From positions 1 through 44,754 of the forward strand of contig JAFZSQ010000074.1 in assembly GCA_017619295.1 (NCBI GenBank): a stretch of 44,754 nt of DNA, read 5' to 3'. Shown here in pieces: positions 16,954-25,076 of the stretch. Position 1 is the stretch's first letter. Each line of letters opens with the position of its first letter. This stretch comes from Lachnospiraceae bacterium (lineage in GTDB: Bacteria; Bacillota; Clostridia; Lachnospirales; Lachnospiraceae). The notes under the pieces are model-generated. The model ran no database searches and was not told where the DNA came from. It worked only from the letters and a program-made list of their open reading frames with translations. A program made the translations under genes and the position numbers.

Positions 16954-17298
16954 ATGGACAATATTCAGGTTTCTGAGAACATTCGGGAAGACCTGAAGGC
17001 TTTTACGGATGCTTTAAAGAATTCAAAAGAATATTTGGAGTACAGGGAATCAGCGGAAGAGGTTGAGAATAATGAGGCCCTGAAGGAGAAACTTTCCGAG
17101 TATCGCCTCATGAATTACAATCTTCAGCAGGAGATGGACCCCGGCATGGTCGAGCAAAAGACCGAAGAGCTGGAGCGAATGTATGAAGAGCTGGAGAGAG
17201 AACCTGCTGCGGCGAGATTTCTTGATGCGGAGATGACGTTTTGCAGGATGATGCAGGATATCACCCTGGCAATCTATGCTTCGCTGGATATAGAATAA
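16954..17298 (+). CDS. YlbF/YmcA family protein
   Basis: 114 residues, nearly all alpha-helical, with the family pattern (LKNSKEYLEYRESAEEVENN, then LSEYRLMNYNLQ and AEMTFCRMMQDI). In B. subtilis YlbF, YmcA and YaaT form an Fe-S complex that steers RNase Y-dependent mRNA processing, sporulation and competence. Here the gene starts directly after the RNase J stop, so co-translation with an RNA-degrading enzyme fits an RNA-turnover role. Which paralogue it matches cannot be decided from the sequence alone. Confidence 0.85.
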   Translation: MDNIQVSENIREDLKAFTDALKNSKEYLEYRESAEEVENNEALKEKLSEYRLMNYNLQQEMDPGMVEQKTEELERMYEELEREPAAARFLDAEMTFCRMMQDITLAIYASLDIE

Positions 17299-17317
17299 TT
17301 GAAGGTGAGTTAACAAG

Positions 17318-17716
17318 ATGAAGGTTAAGAATTTCATTATTACCATGCTCAGTCTCGTGGTAAAAATAGTAGTTGTCATTATTGCGGTAACCTACATAAG
17401 CAAGGGCGCAATAAAGACATATAACTATGGCTACAGTGTTTTTGAGGATAAGCCTTTTGAATCTGCTCCCGGCAGAGATATTCAGGTTACCATTCCCGAA
17501 GGCAGCGGAGCCAAGGAGATTGGCAAGATTTTGCATGACAAAGGTGTGATTGGAGACGCTACATTATTCTGGATTCAGAATCTCCTTTCATCCTACAAAG
17601 ATGAACTTAAAGCAGGAACCTACACCCTTAATTCTTCCATGAGTGCAGAAGAAATCATGAGAGAACTGGCCGGTGTTGAGGAGGAGACAGAAGAGGAAGC
17701 AGGAGCGGATGCATGA
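17318..17716 (+). CDS. Truncated MltG/YceG-like membrane protein without catalytic domain
   Basis: 132 residues. One N-terminal transmembrane helix (about 8-32) is followed by a LysM-like subdomain typical of MltG (IQVTIPEGSGAKEIGKILHD, then LKAGTYTLNSSMSAEEIMREL) and an acidic tail. Complete MltG is about 340 residues and cleaves nascent glycan strands using a catalytic Glu in its C-terminal part, which is entirely absent here. The position fits mltG (yrrL) in the B. subtilis order yrrL-yrrM-yrrN/O. The next gene overlaps by ATGA. It may bind glycan or regulate another enzyme; it cannot be an active transglycosylase as seen. Confidence 0.82.
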   Translation: MKVKNFIITMLSLVVKIVVVIIAVTYISKGAIKTYNYGYSVFEDKPFESAPGRDIQVTIPEGSGAKEIGKILHDKGVIGDATLFWIQNLLSSYKDELKAGTYTLNSSMSAEEIMRELAGVEEETEEEAGADA

Positions 17717-18354
17717 TAATTGACGATCGCATGGCCTCCTTCCTAAACTCCTTTGACACAGGTCTTCCGAAGTACCTTGATGACCTTGAGGCAGGAGCCA
17801 TAAAGGATGAGGTTCCTATAGTCAGAACCGATACGATTGCATTACTAAAGCTCATAATGACAGCCCACAAGCCTATGAAGATTTTGGAGGTGGGTTGCGC
17901 AGTGGGCTTTTCTGCGTTACTGATGAAAGAATATTCTCCGAAGGGCTGCAAGATTACAACCATCGAGAAATTTGAGCCGAGAATCATTGAGGCCAAGAAG
18001 AATTTTGAAGCCTACGACAAGGAAGGTGCCATAACCTTGCTTGAAGGAGATGCAACAGAAATTCTGGCCGGATTAAATGATGAGTACGATCTTATTTTTA
18101 TGGATGCGGCAAAAGGGCAGTACATCAACTTTCTGCCGGATTGCATGAGGCTTTTAAAAAGCGGCGGTCTCCTCATTTCCGACAACGTTTTACAGGACGG
18201 AGAAGTTCTTGAATCAAGATATTCCGTCACCAGAAGAAACAGAACCATCCACGCGAGAATGCGTGATTACCTTTATGAACTGACCCACAACGATTCTTTG
18301 ACATCCACCATTTTGCCTGTGGGTGACGGAGTCACAATCAGTGTTAAGAGATAA
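17713..18354 (+). CDS. trmR: tRNA 5-hydroxyuridine methyltransferase TrmR (YrrM-like)
   Basis: 213 residues, class I SAM-dependent O-methyltransferase of the catechol-OMT-like group: EVGCAVGFSALLM is the SAM motif, and MDAAKGQY with SDNVLQDG are the metal/substrate motifs. B. subtilis TrmR methylates 5-hydroxyuridine at wobble position 34 to 5-methoxyuridine. The U32 gene just downstream belongs to the family that makes the hydroxyuridine (TrhP). Both context and family therefore point to mo5U34 synthesis. It overlaps the upstream gene by 4 nt (ATGA). Confidence 0.88.
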   Translation: MIIDDRMASFLNSFDTGLPKYLDDLEAGAIKDEVPIVRTDTIALLKLIMTAHKPMKILEVGCAVGFSALLMKEYSPKGCKITTIEKFEPRIIEAKKNFEAYDKEGAITLLEGDATEILAGLNDEYDLIFMDAAKGQYINFLPDCMRLLKSGGLLISDNVLQDGEVLESRYSVTRRNRTIHARMRDYLYELTHNDSLTSTILPVGDGVTISVKR

Positions 18355-18355
18355 G

Positions 18356-19597
18356 ATGAGAAGAGAGAAACCTGAATTACTAATTCCTGCGGGAAGCCTT
18401 GAAGTTTTAAAGACAGCGGTTATCTACGGCGCCGATGCGGTTTACATCGGAGGGGACGCCTTTTCTTTGCGTGCTAAAGCCAAGAATTTCTCCCGTGAAG
18501 AAATGGAGGAAGGTATCGCTTTTGCCCACGAAAGAGGAGTAAAGGTATACATAACCGCCAACATTTTCGCCCATAACTATGATTTAAATGCGGCAGAGAA
18601 ATACTTTGCCGAGTTGAAAGAGATAAAGCCGGACGCCCTTATTATTTCGGACCCCGGCATGTTTTCTCTTGCAAGAAAGATTTGCCCCGAGATAGAAATC
18701 CATATTTCGACCCAGGCCAACAACACAAATTATCTCACCTACAATTTCTGGTGGGAGCAGGGAGCCAAAAGAGTTGTCACCGCCAGAGAACTTTCTCTTG
18801 CAGAGACCAAGCAGATAAGGGATAATATCCCCGAGGAGATGGAGATAGAAAGCTTCATTCACGGAGCAATGTGTATTTCCTACTCCGGCAGATGTCTTCT
18901 TTCCAATTATTTCACAGGAAGGGATTCAAACCGTGGTGCCTGCACACACCCCTGCAGATGGAAATACTACATCTCGGAGGAAACAAGACCTAACGAATAT
19001 CTTCCCGTTTATGAGAATGAGCGGGGTACATATATTTTTAACTCCAAGGATTTATGTATGATTGAGTACATACCGGAGATGATTGATGCGGGAATCGATT
19101 CCTTCAAGATCGAAGGCCGAATGAAAACCGCTCTCTATGTGGCTACGGTGGCAAGAACCTATCGCAAAGCCATAGACGATTTCTTCGAGTCCGAGGAGTT
19201 ATACAGAAAGAACATGGACTGGTACCGGGCAGAGATTGCCAAGTGTACCTACAGACAGTTCTCCACCGGCTTTTACTTTGGAAAGCCCGATGAGAACAGT
19301 CAGATATATGACAGCAATACTTACGTAAGCGAATACATTTATTTGGGATTCATCGAGTATTTTGATGAAAAAGGTTTGGCAGTAATCTCCCAGAGGAACA
19401 AATTCCTTGAGGGAGATGCGATAGAAATAATGAAACCGAATGGGGATAACATTTCGGTAACCGTTGAGGAAATGTATAACGATGAAGGCGAGAGGGTGGA
19501 ATCCTGTCCTCATCCTTTGGAGAAAATACACCTTAAGTTATCGGTTAAACCTGAGGTTTACGATATTATACGTGTGGAGAACACGAATACCAAATAA
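18356..19597 (+). CDS. U32 family peptidase-like protein, likely tRNA hydroxylation TrhP
   Basis: 413 residues. The ATG at 18356, one base after the trmR stop, was chosen over upstream alternatives because the protein then begins MRREKPELLIPAGSLEVLK, as family members do. The U32 signature is clear: GADAVYIGGDAFSLRAKAKNFS, then ESFIHGAMCISYSGRCLLSNYFTGR and NRGACTHPCRW with the Fe-S-type cysteines. U32 proteins of this group (TrhP/YrrN-YrrO) use prephenate to form 5-hydroxyuridine in tRNA. B. subtilis has two such genes in tandem; only one is present here. Confidence 0.9.
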   Translation: MRREKPELLIPAGSLEVLKTAVIYGADAVYIGGDAFSLRAKAKNFSREEMEEGIAFAHERGVKVYITANIFAHNYDLNAAEKYFAELKEIKPDALIISDPGMFSLARKICPEIEIHISTQANNTNYLTYNFWWEQGAKRVVTARELSLAETKQIRDNIPEEMEIESFIHGAMCISYSGRCLLSNYFTGRDSNRGACTHPCRWKYYISEETRPNEYLPVYENERGTYIFNSKDLCMIEYIPEMIDAGIDSFKIEGRMKTALYVATVARTYRKAIDDFFESEELYRKNMDWYRAEIAKCTYRQFSTGFYFGKPDENSQIYDSNTYVSEYIYLGFIEYFDEKGLAVISQRNKFLEGDAIEIMKPNGDNISVTVEEMYNDEGERVESCPHPLEKIHLKLSVKPEVYDIIRVENTNTK

Positions 19598-19609
19598 AGA
19601 GGGCGAAGA

Positions 19610-21736
19610 ATGTATAAAGTAGTGGACACAAATGAGTTAAACATCGAGGAAGTATTTGCATCAAATGTTTTTACCTTGGGAACCATGCATGAGAGACTGC
19701 CCCAGGATGTGTACGATGAGATCGTGCGCGTCATGGAAAACGGTGGTGAGCTTTCCAAGGAATCTGCAAACATAATTGCCAAGGCCATGAAGGATTGGGC
19801 GGTATCGAAGGGCGCTACCCACTTCACACACTGGTTCCAGCCCCTTAACGGAACCACAGCCGAGAAGCATGATGCTTTTGTAACTCATCCCGACAAAGAA
19901 GGAAAGATGCTCCTTGAATTTTCAGGAAAGGAGCTTATTAAAGGTGAGCCCGATGCTTCATCCTTCCCTTCAGGCGGATTAAGGTCCACATTCGAGGCAA
20001 GAGGATATACCGCTTGGGATATTACTTCCCCTGCCTTCATTAAGGAAAGCGGAGCAGGCAGAACCCTCTGTATCCCCACTGCCTTCTGTTCATATAAGGG
20101 AGAGGCACTTGATAAAAAGACACCTCTTCTTCGTTCCATGGAAGCCATAAGCACCCAGGGACTTCGTATTGTAAGATTGTTCGGAAATGACAAGGCCACA
20201 AAGGTTACTCCCTACGTTGGAGCGGAGCAGGAATACTTCCTTGTGGAAAGAGCTAAATATTTGGAGAGAGAGGATCTGATTTTTACGGGTCGTACTCTCT
20301 TTGGCGCACCTGCCCCTAAGGGACAGGAAATGGACGATCACTACTTCGGAACCATTCCCGAAAGCGTGGGAGCGTTCATGAATGACTTAAACCTTGAACT
20401 TTGGAAAATGGGCGTTACAGCCAAGACTCAGCACAATGAGGCGGCTCCCGCTCAGCACGAGCTTGCACCCATTTATGAAACCGCAAATATAGCTACAGAC
20501 CATAACCAGCTTGTTATGGAGACAATGAAGAAGATGGGCTACTATCATGGTCTTGCCTGCCTCCTTCATGAGAAACCTTTTGCGGGAGTTAACGGTTCAG
20601 GTAAGCATGATAACTGGTCTCTTTGCACAGATAACGGCGTAAACCTTTTCGAGCCCGGTGATACTCCTAACGAGAACATTCAGTTCCTTCTTGTTATTGC
20701 ATGTATCATGAAGGCTGTTGATACTCACGCTGCACTTTTAAGACAGAGTGCCGCTGACGTAGGTAACGACCATCGTCTTGGAGCCGACGAGGCACCTCCG
20801 GCTATTATTTCCATTTTCCTTGGAGATCAGCTTTTCGACGTTGTAAGCCAGCTTGTGGAGACAGGTGAAGCTGCAACCTGCATGAGAGAGAAGAAGTTTA
20901 AGACAGGTGTTTCCACAATACCTGCTTTCAATACCGATGTTACAGACAGAAACCGTACATCACCCTTTGCTTTCACCGGTAACAAATTCGAGTTCCGTTC
21001 AGTAGGAAGTTCGGATTCCATCGGTGATCCCAACACAGTCCTTAACACCATTGTGGCAGAGGCTTTCTGTGAAGCTGCAGATATACTTGAAAAGGCTGAT
21101 GACTTCCAGCTTGCCGCTCACGACCTCATTAAGGAGTACATGACCAAGCATTACCGCATCCTCTTTAACGGTGACGGCTATGCCAGGGAGTGGGAAGAGG
21201 AAGCTGCGAGACGCGGACTTCCCAATATTAAGTCAATGGTTGAGGCAGTTGACGCCCTTGTAAGTGATGACAGTGTTAAGCTGTTTGAGAAGTTTGGGAT
21301 TTTCACAAGAACAGAGCTTGAATCAAGAGCCGAGATTCTTTACGAGAGATATGCAAAGTCCATCAATATTGAAGCTGTTACCATGATCGATATGGCAAAC
21401 AAGCTTTACATGCCTGCAGTTATGGGATACGTAGGCAGACTTGCGAACGACATTAACAATACCAAGGCAGCAGGTCTTGATACCGCAGTTATGCAGGATT
21501 ACATCACAAAGATTTCCGGTGAACTTAGAACTGCCAAGGCTGCCCTTGATGAATTAACCGAGCTTACAAACAAGGCAAAGGCCATGGCTCCCGGCAAAGA
21601 GCAGGCATTCTTCTATCATGACAAGGTCTTCCCCGCAATGAGAGAACTTCGTACTCCCATCGACAAACTGGAGACCATGGTAGACAAGGCAGTATGGCCC
21701 GTTCCTACCTATGAAGAGTTGCTTTTTGAAATTTAA
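19610..21736 (+). CDS. glnN: Glutamine synthetase type III (GlnN)
   Basis: 708 residues, the size of GSIII and far longer than GSI (about 450). GSIII features: an N-terminal beta-grasp region with THFTHWFQPLNGTTAEKHDAF, SFPSGGLRSTFEARGYTAWD, then EAAPAQHELAPIYE, NGSGKHDNWSL and NRTSPFAFTGNKFEFRSVGSSDSI. It joins ammonium to glutamate with ATP in the cytoplasm. It starts 12 nt after the U32 gene with GAGGGCGAAG as ribosome binding site. A tRNA-Gln gene lies just downstream, but has its own promoter. Confidence 0.97.
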   Translation: MYKVVDTNELNIEEVFASNVFTLGTMHERLPQDVYDEIVRVMENGGELSKESANIIAKAMKDWAVSKGATHFTHWFQPLNGTTAEKHDAFVTHPDKEGKMLLEFSGKELIKGEPDASSFPSGGLRSTFEARGYTAWDITSPAFIKESGAGRTLCIPTAFCSYKGEALDKKTPLLRSMEAISTQGLRIVRLFGNDKATKVTPYVGAEQEYFLVERAKYLEREDLIFTGRTLFGAPAPKGQEMDDHYFGTIPESVGAFMNDLNLELWKMGVTAKTQHNEAAPAQHELAPIYETANIATDHNQLVMETMKKMGYYHGLACLLHEKPFAGVNGSGKHDNWSLCTDNGVNLFEPGDTPNENIQFLLVIACIMKAVDTHAALLRQSAADVGNDHRLGADEAPPAIISIFLGDQLFDVVSQLVETGEAATCMREKKFKTGVSTIPAFNTDVTDRNRTSPFAFTGNKFEFRSVGSSDSIGDPNTVLNTIVAEAFCEAADILEKADDFQLAAHDLIKEYMTKHYRILFNGDGYAREWEEEAARRGLPNIKSMVEAVDALVSDDSVKLFEKFGIFTRTELESRAEILYERYAKSINIEAVTMIDMANKLYMPAVMGYVGRLANDINNTKAAGLDTAVMQDYITKISGELRTAKAALDELTELTNKAKAMAPGKEQAFFYHDKVFPAMRELRTPIDKLETMVDKAVWPVPTYEELLFEI

Positions 21737-21757
21737 AAAATATCATTAAAAAAGTAC

Positions 21758-21786
21758 TTGCATATTACCAATGACTCGTGTATAAT
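21758..21786 (+). promoter_or_regulatory. Promoter of tRNA-Gln
   Basis: -35 TTGCAT (21758-21763), exactly 17 nt, perfect -10 TATAAT (21781-21786). The start point near 21793 is 13 nt before the mature 5' end of the tRNA. Confidence 0.85.
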
Positions 21787-21805
21787 ACTCAAATGTAGTC
21801 ATTGA

Positions 21806-21877
21806 AGGGCTATCGCCAAACGGTAAGGCAACGGACTCTGACTCCGTCATTTCAAGGTTCGAATCCTTGTAGCCCTG
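21806..21877 (+). tRNA. tRNA-Gln (anticodon CUG)
   Basis: 72-nt cloverleaf. The acceptor arm AGGGCTA (21806-21812) pairs with TAGCCCT (21870-21876), discriminator G21877, and no CCA is encoded. The anticodon stem ACGGA/TCCGT (21831-21835, 21843-21847) encloses CTCTGAC, giving anticodon CTG at 21838-21840, which reads CAG. The T arm has GGTTCGAATCC. It stands alone with promoter and terminator. Confidence 0.96.
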
Positions 21878-21882
21878 TTATA

Positions 21883-21911
21883 AACCTCAGTAGTTGATAC
21901 TGGGGTTTTTC
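21883..21911 (+). terminator. Terminator of tRNA-Gln
   Basis: The stem AACCTCAGTA (21883-21892) with TACTGGGGTT (21898-21907) has one T-G pair and a GTTGA loop. The T-run overlaps its end (TTTTT to 21910). Confidence 0.88.
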
Positions 21912-21950
21912 TTTACTATAAAAAATATATTTTATCAAAGGGTTATTGAC

Positions 21951-22670
21951 ATGGGGTATGAATTCAAAAGCAGGATTCGCTACAGCGAAACCGATACCAA
22001 CGGGAACTTGTCACTTGAAGCATTGATGAATTACTTTCAGGATGCTTCCACTTTTCAATCCGAAGAGCTTGGGGTTGGACTTAAGCCTTTGTATGAGCTG
22101 GGGCTCGCCTGGGTAGTGGCTTCCTGGCAGATTGAGATTGAAAGATTTCCGAGACTTTTAGAGGAAGTAACAACAGGAACCTTCCCCCATAAGTTTCATT
22201 CATTCCTTGGGGAGAGAAACTTCTACATGAAGGATGCAGAAGGCAACATGATTGCCAAGGCCAATTCACTTTGGACTTTGGTTAATCTTAAAGAGATGAA
22301 GCCCTGTCCTCCGCCTAAGGGCATGATGGACAAGTATGTGATTGAGCCTAAGCTTCCCATGACTGCACCCACAGGAAAGATCAGACTTCCCGAAGGTGAG
22401 GGTGTTGAAGTAATCGAGTCCGACAATCTGATTGTAAGGGCTTATCACCTTGATACAAACAATCACGTAAATAACGTTCAATATATTAGAATGGGTATAG
22501 GATGTGTTCCCAGAGACCTTGAATTCAAACAGGTTCGTGTGGAATACAGAAAGCCCGCCTTCCTTAATGCCACAATCGTTCCCGTGGTAAGGAAGCTTGG
22601 AAATGTATATACCGTAAGCCTTCAGGACACCGAGGGCGATGTATATGTTAACCTTGAGTTCACAAGCTAG
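21951..22670 (+). CDS. Acyl-ACP thioesterase
   Basis: 239 residues with a double hot-dog fold like plant FatA/FatB. First half YSETDTNGNLSLEALMNYFQDAS and AWVVASWQIEIERFPR; second half with the catalytic-type DTNNHVNNVQYIRM. It releases free fatty acids from acyl-ACP in the cytoplasm, which anaerobes may use to adjust lipid composition. The ATG at 21951 (MGYEFKSRIRY) is used because AAAGGG lies 8 nt upstream and any earlier start would lie in the tRNA terminator. The S1-domain gene follows 11 nt downstream. Confidence 0.92.
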   Translation: MGYEFKSRIRYSETDTNGNLSLEALMNYFQDASTFQSEELGVGLKPLYELGLAWVVASWQIEIERFPRLLEEVTTGTFPHKFHSFLGERNFYMKDAEGNMIAKANSLWTLVNLKEMKPCPPPKGMMDKYVIEPKLPMTAPTGKIRLPEGEGVEVIESDNLIVRAYHLDTNNHVNNVQYIRMGIGCVPRDLEFKQVRVEYRKPAFLNATIVPVVRKLGNVYTVSLQDTEGDVYVNLEFTS

Positions 22671-22681
22671 ATGAGGCCTAT

Positions 22682-23512
22682 ATGGAATTAGGAAAGAAAC
22701 AGAAATTAGTTTATAAAAGAAAAGAAGAGTTCGGCGTATACCTCACCGAGAAAGGTAATGATGAGGAGAGGGTGCTTTTACCTGCAAAACAGGTACCTGC
22801 AGGCGCTAAGATTGGTGACGAGATAGAGGTATTCCTTTACAAGGATTCCAAGGACAGACTTATTGCCACCACGAATTCACCTCTTCTTACCCTTCACGAA
22901 ACTGCGGTTCTCACCGTCAAGGAAGTGGGCAAAATCGGCGCCTTCTTAGATTGGGGTCTTGAGAAGGATATTCTCCTTCCCTTTGCAGAGCAGACAGTAA
23001 GAGTTAAGGCCGGAGACAAGGCTCTGGTTGCACTTTACACCGATAAGAGCGACAGACTTGCGGCAACCATGAAGGTTTACAAGTACTTAAAGCAGGACAG
23101 TTCATATAAGAAGGAAGACCACGTGGATGGTCTGGTTTATGAGCTTAGTGATAACTTTGGCGCCTTCGTAGCGGTGGACAACAAGTATTCGGGGCTCATC
23201 GCCAAGAAGGAACTTACCACCAGCCTTAAAGTGGGTGACAGGGTAAAAGCCAGAGTAATCTCCGTTAAAGAGGACGGCAAGCTTGACTTAAGCCTTAGAG
23301 AGAAGGCTCCCATTCAGATTTCTCTCGATGCCGATGTCCTTGTTAAGATGATGAAGGAAAACGGCGGAAAGCTTGATTTCAGCGATAACGCTTCTCCCGA
23401 ACTTATAAAGGAAGAAACCGGCATGAGCAAGAACCAGTTTAAGCGTGCCGTGGGCAATCTTCTTAAGTCAGGAAAGATTGAAATCCTTGAGAATTCGATT
23501 AAATTAAAGTAA
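22682..23512 (+). CDS. S1 RNA-binding domain protein, CvfB/YitL family
   Basis: 276 residues. It holds several S1-like beta-barrel units (VLTVKEVGKIGAFLDWGLEKDILLPF; VDGLVYELSDNFGAFVAV, then GDRVKARVISVKEDGKLDLSL) and a C-terminal winged helix (LIKEETGMSKNQFKRAVGNLLKSGKIEI). This order matches CvfB (YitL), an RNA-binding protein that affects virulence gene expression in Staphylococcus. Its cellular target here is unknown. It is probably co-transcribed with the thioesterase; a motility-type promoter for yjfB begins just after its stop. Confidence 0.9.
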   Translation: MELGKKQKLVYKRKEEFGVYLTEKGNDEERVLLPAKQVPAGAKIGDEIEVFLYKDSKDRLIATTNSPLLTLHETAVLTVKEVGKIGAFLDWGLEKDILLPFAEQTVRVKAGDKALVALYTDKSDRLAATMKVYKYLKQDSSYKKEDHVDGLVYELSDNFGAFVAVDNKYSGLIAKKELTTSLKVGDRVKARVISVKEDGKLDLSLREKAPIQISLDADVLVKMMKENGGKLDFSDNASPELIKEETGMSKNQFKRAVGNLLKSGKIEILENSIKLK

Positions 23513-23514
23513 AC

Positions 23515-23541
23515 CAAAAGTAGCATTTAAGGGGCCGATAC
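23515..23541 (+). promoter_or_regulatory. Sigma-D (sigma-28) type promoter of yjfB
   Basis: CAAA (23515-23518, consensus TAAA), exactly 15 nt, then GCCGATAC (23534-23541), which matches the sigma-28 -10 consensus GCCGATAT in 7 of 8. Its place upstream of a motility-family gene makes a chance match unlikely. Confidence 0.68.
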
Positions 23542-23545
23542 ATAG

Positions 23546-23574
23546 TTGTAAAGCGAAAAATGCTGAAATATAAT
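23546..23574 (+). promoter_or_regulatory. Sigma-A promoter of yjfB
   Basis: -35 TTGTAA (23546-23551), 17-nt spacer, perfect -10 TATAAT (23569-23574). It overlaps the expected start of the sigma-D-type promoter. The transcript would begin near 23581, shortly before the ribosome binding site. Confidence 0.75.
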
Positions 23575-23602
23575 GAGTACACACACCGAAAGGAGGGTAC
23601 AC

Positions 23603-23794
23603 ATGAATATTACAGCTTTATCCGGAGTATTAACGAATATTCAGACTAAAAATGATGTAGGCACAGCCGTTTTGGCGAAGGCTATGGATTCTAACGAAAC
23701 CCTCGCACAGGGCGTAGTAAAGATGATTGATTCCGCTGCAATGGAGAGATCCGTTAATCCTTCAGTTGGCAGCAACTTTGATGTAAAAGCCTAA
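23603..23794 (+). CDS. YjfB-family putative motility protein
   Basis: 63 residues. The ATG at 23603 has AAAGGAGG 7-8 nt upstream; an in-frame upstream ATG has no such site. The sequence MNITALSGVLTNIQTKNDVG, then VAKAMDSNETLAQGVVKMID-like helices and a short C-terminal tail, fits the YjfB family (putative motility protein), whose B. subtilis member is associated with the sigma-D regulon. No flagellar genes lie nearby, so this is an orphan. A sigma-D-type promoter upstream and its own terminator support a single-gene motility-regulated unit. Confidence 0.83.
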   Translation: MNITALSGVLTNIQTKNDVGTAVLAKAMDSNETLAQGVVKMIDSAAMERSVNPSVGSNFDVKA

Positions 23795-23819
23795 TTCCTT
23801 AATGTTTTCAATAAGAAAG

Positions 23820-23845
23820 CGCACCATGTGGGGGTGCGTTTTTTT
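23820..23845 (+). terminator. Terminator of yjfB
   Basis: CGCACC (23820-23825) pairs with GGTGCG (23833-23838) around a 7-nt loop, followed by seven T. Confidence 0.88.
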
Positions 23846-23902
23846 GTTTGCAAAAATATTTGTTATGGTAACCATTCAGAACATTTTCACAAAAAATGGG
23901 GG

Positions 23903-23930
23903 TTGAAATATAGATTTTTTTGTGTAAATA
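23903..23930 (+). promoter_or_regulatory. Likely promoter of the PucR-type regulator
   Basis: -35 TTGAAA (23903-23908), 16-nt spacer and a -10-like TAAATA (23925-23930) preceded by TG. The surrounding 23870-23940 stretch is very AT-rich. Other -10 choices (TAAAAT at 23934) are possible. Confidence 0.5.
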
Positions 23931-23979
23931 TATTAAAATGTACTAAGTGGGGCGTAGAAATGCCTAGGAGGGGCAACAC

Positions 23980-25062
23980 ATGATTTCCAATCAGATACTT
24001 CAAAACACAGTTGACGGAATTAAGACAATCGCCAGAGTTGAGATTTGCGTGCTTGATGCAGACGGCAAGGAAGTAGCCTCTACATCGGATATGTCAAATG
24101 ACATAACTCCTCCCGGAGATTTCATTAAGTCCTCTGCTGATTCCCAGGAAATCCAGGGATATCAGTATTTTAAGGTGTATGATGAGCAGCAGCTCGAGTA
24201 TATTGTTGTGGCTGCAGGCGCAGGTGAGGACACCTATACAATCGGCAAGATGATTGCCTTTCAGATTCAGGGACTTCTTGTGGCTTACAAGGAGCGCTTT
24301 GACAAGGATAACTTTATCAAGAACCTTCTTCTTGATAACCTTCTTTTGGTGGACATTTACAGCAGAGCAAAGAAGCTTCATATCCGCTCCGATGTTCCCC
24401 GTGTAGTTATGCTTGTGGAGACAGGCAACATTAAGGATAACAACGTGCTTGAGGTTGTGAGAGCAGCCTTCACCGGAAGCGCCAGAGATTTCGTTACAGC
24501 AGTTGACGAAAATAATGTTATCGTGGTGAAAGATCTCTCAGATGCCGATGTTAACAAGGATATCAACAAGACTGCCAAGGAGATCGAGAGTGTACTCGCC
24601 AAGGAAGGCATTGACGATGCACGTGTATCATATGGTAATATTGTTAATGAGCTTAAGGAAGTCAGCCGCTCATACAAGGAAGCCAAGATGGCTCTGGATG
24701 TAGGCAAGATTTTCTTTGATGACAGACAGGTTATAGCTTATTCAGAACTTGGAATCGGACGTATTATTTATCAGCTTCCCATTCCTCTTTGCAAGATGTT
24801 TATAAAGGAAATTTTCGGTGCGAAGAGTCCCGACGATTTTGACGAGGAATCATTAACCACCATCTATAAGTTCTTCGAGAACAACCTTAATGTTTCCGAG
24901 ACATCAAGACAGTTATACATTCACAGAAATACTCTTGTATACAGACTGGATAAGCTTCAGAAGACTACCGGTCTGGACCTTAGGGTGTTTGAAGATGCCA
25001 TCACCTTCAAGATTGCCCTTATGGTCGTTAAATACATGAAATACATGGAAAAATACGAGTAA
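23980..25062 (+). CDS. PucR/CdaR-type helix-turn-helix regulator
   Basis: 360 residues. The N-terminal part resembles a diacid-recognition sensory domain (about 1-130, SNQILQNTVDGIKTIARVEI). A GGDEF-like middle part follows (KDINKTAKEIESVLAKEGID). At the C-terminus is the PucR-type HTH (FFENNLNVSETSRQLYIHRN, then TLVYRLDKLQKTTGLDLRVF). Homologues control use of sugar diacids such as glycerate/glucarate or purines. No such pathway is near; the next gene is ftsE, 14 nt downstream, so its target cannot be stated. A global or cell-division-linked role is possible. Confidence 0.85.
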   Translation: MISNQILQNTVDGIKTIARVEICVLDADGKEVASTSDMSNDITPPGDFIKSSADSQEIQGYQYFKVYDEQQLEYIVVAAGAGEDTYTIGKMIAFQIQGLLVAYKERFDKDNFIKNLLLDNLLLVDIYSRAKKLHIRSDVPRVVMLVETGNIKDNNVLEVVRAAFTGSARDFVTAVDENNVIVVKDLSDADVNKDINKTAKEIESVLAKEGIDDARVSYGNIVNELKEVSRSYKEAKMALDVGKIFFDDRQVIAYSELGIGRIIYQLPIPLCKMFIKEIFGAKSPDDFDEESLTTIYKFFENNLNVSETSRQLYIHRNTLVYRLDKLQKTTGLDLRVFEDAITFKIALMVVKYMKYMEKYE

Positions 25063-25076
25063 GACAGAGGTTTATC

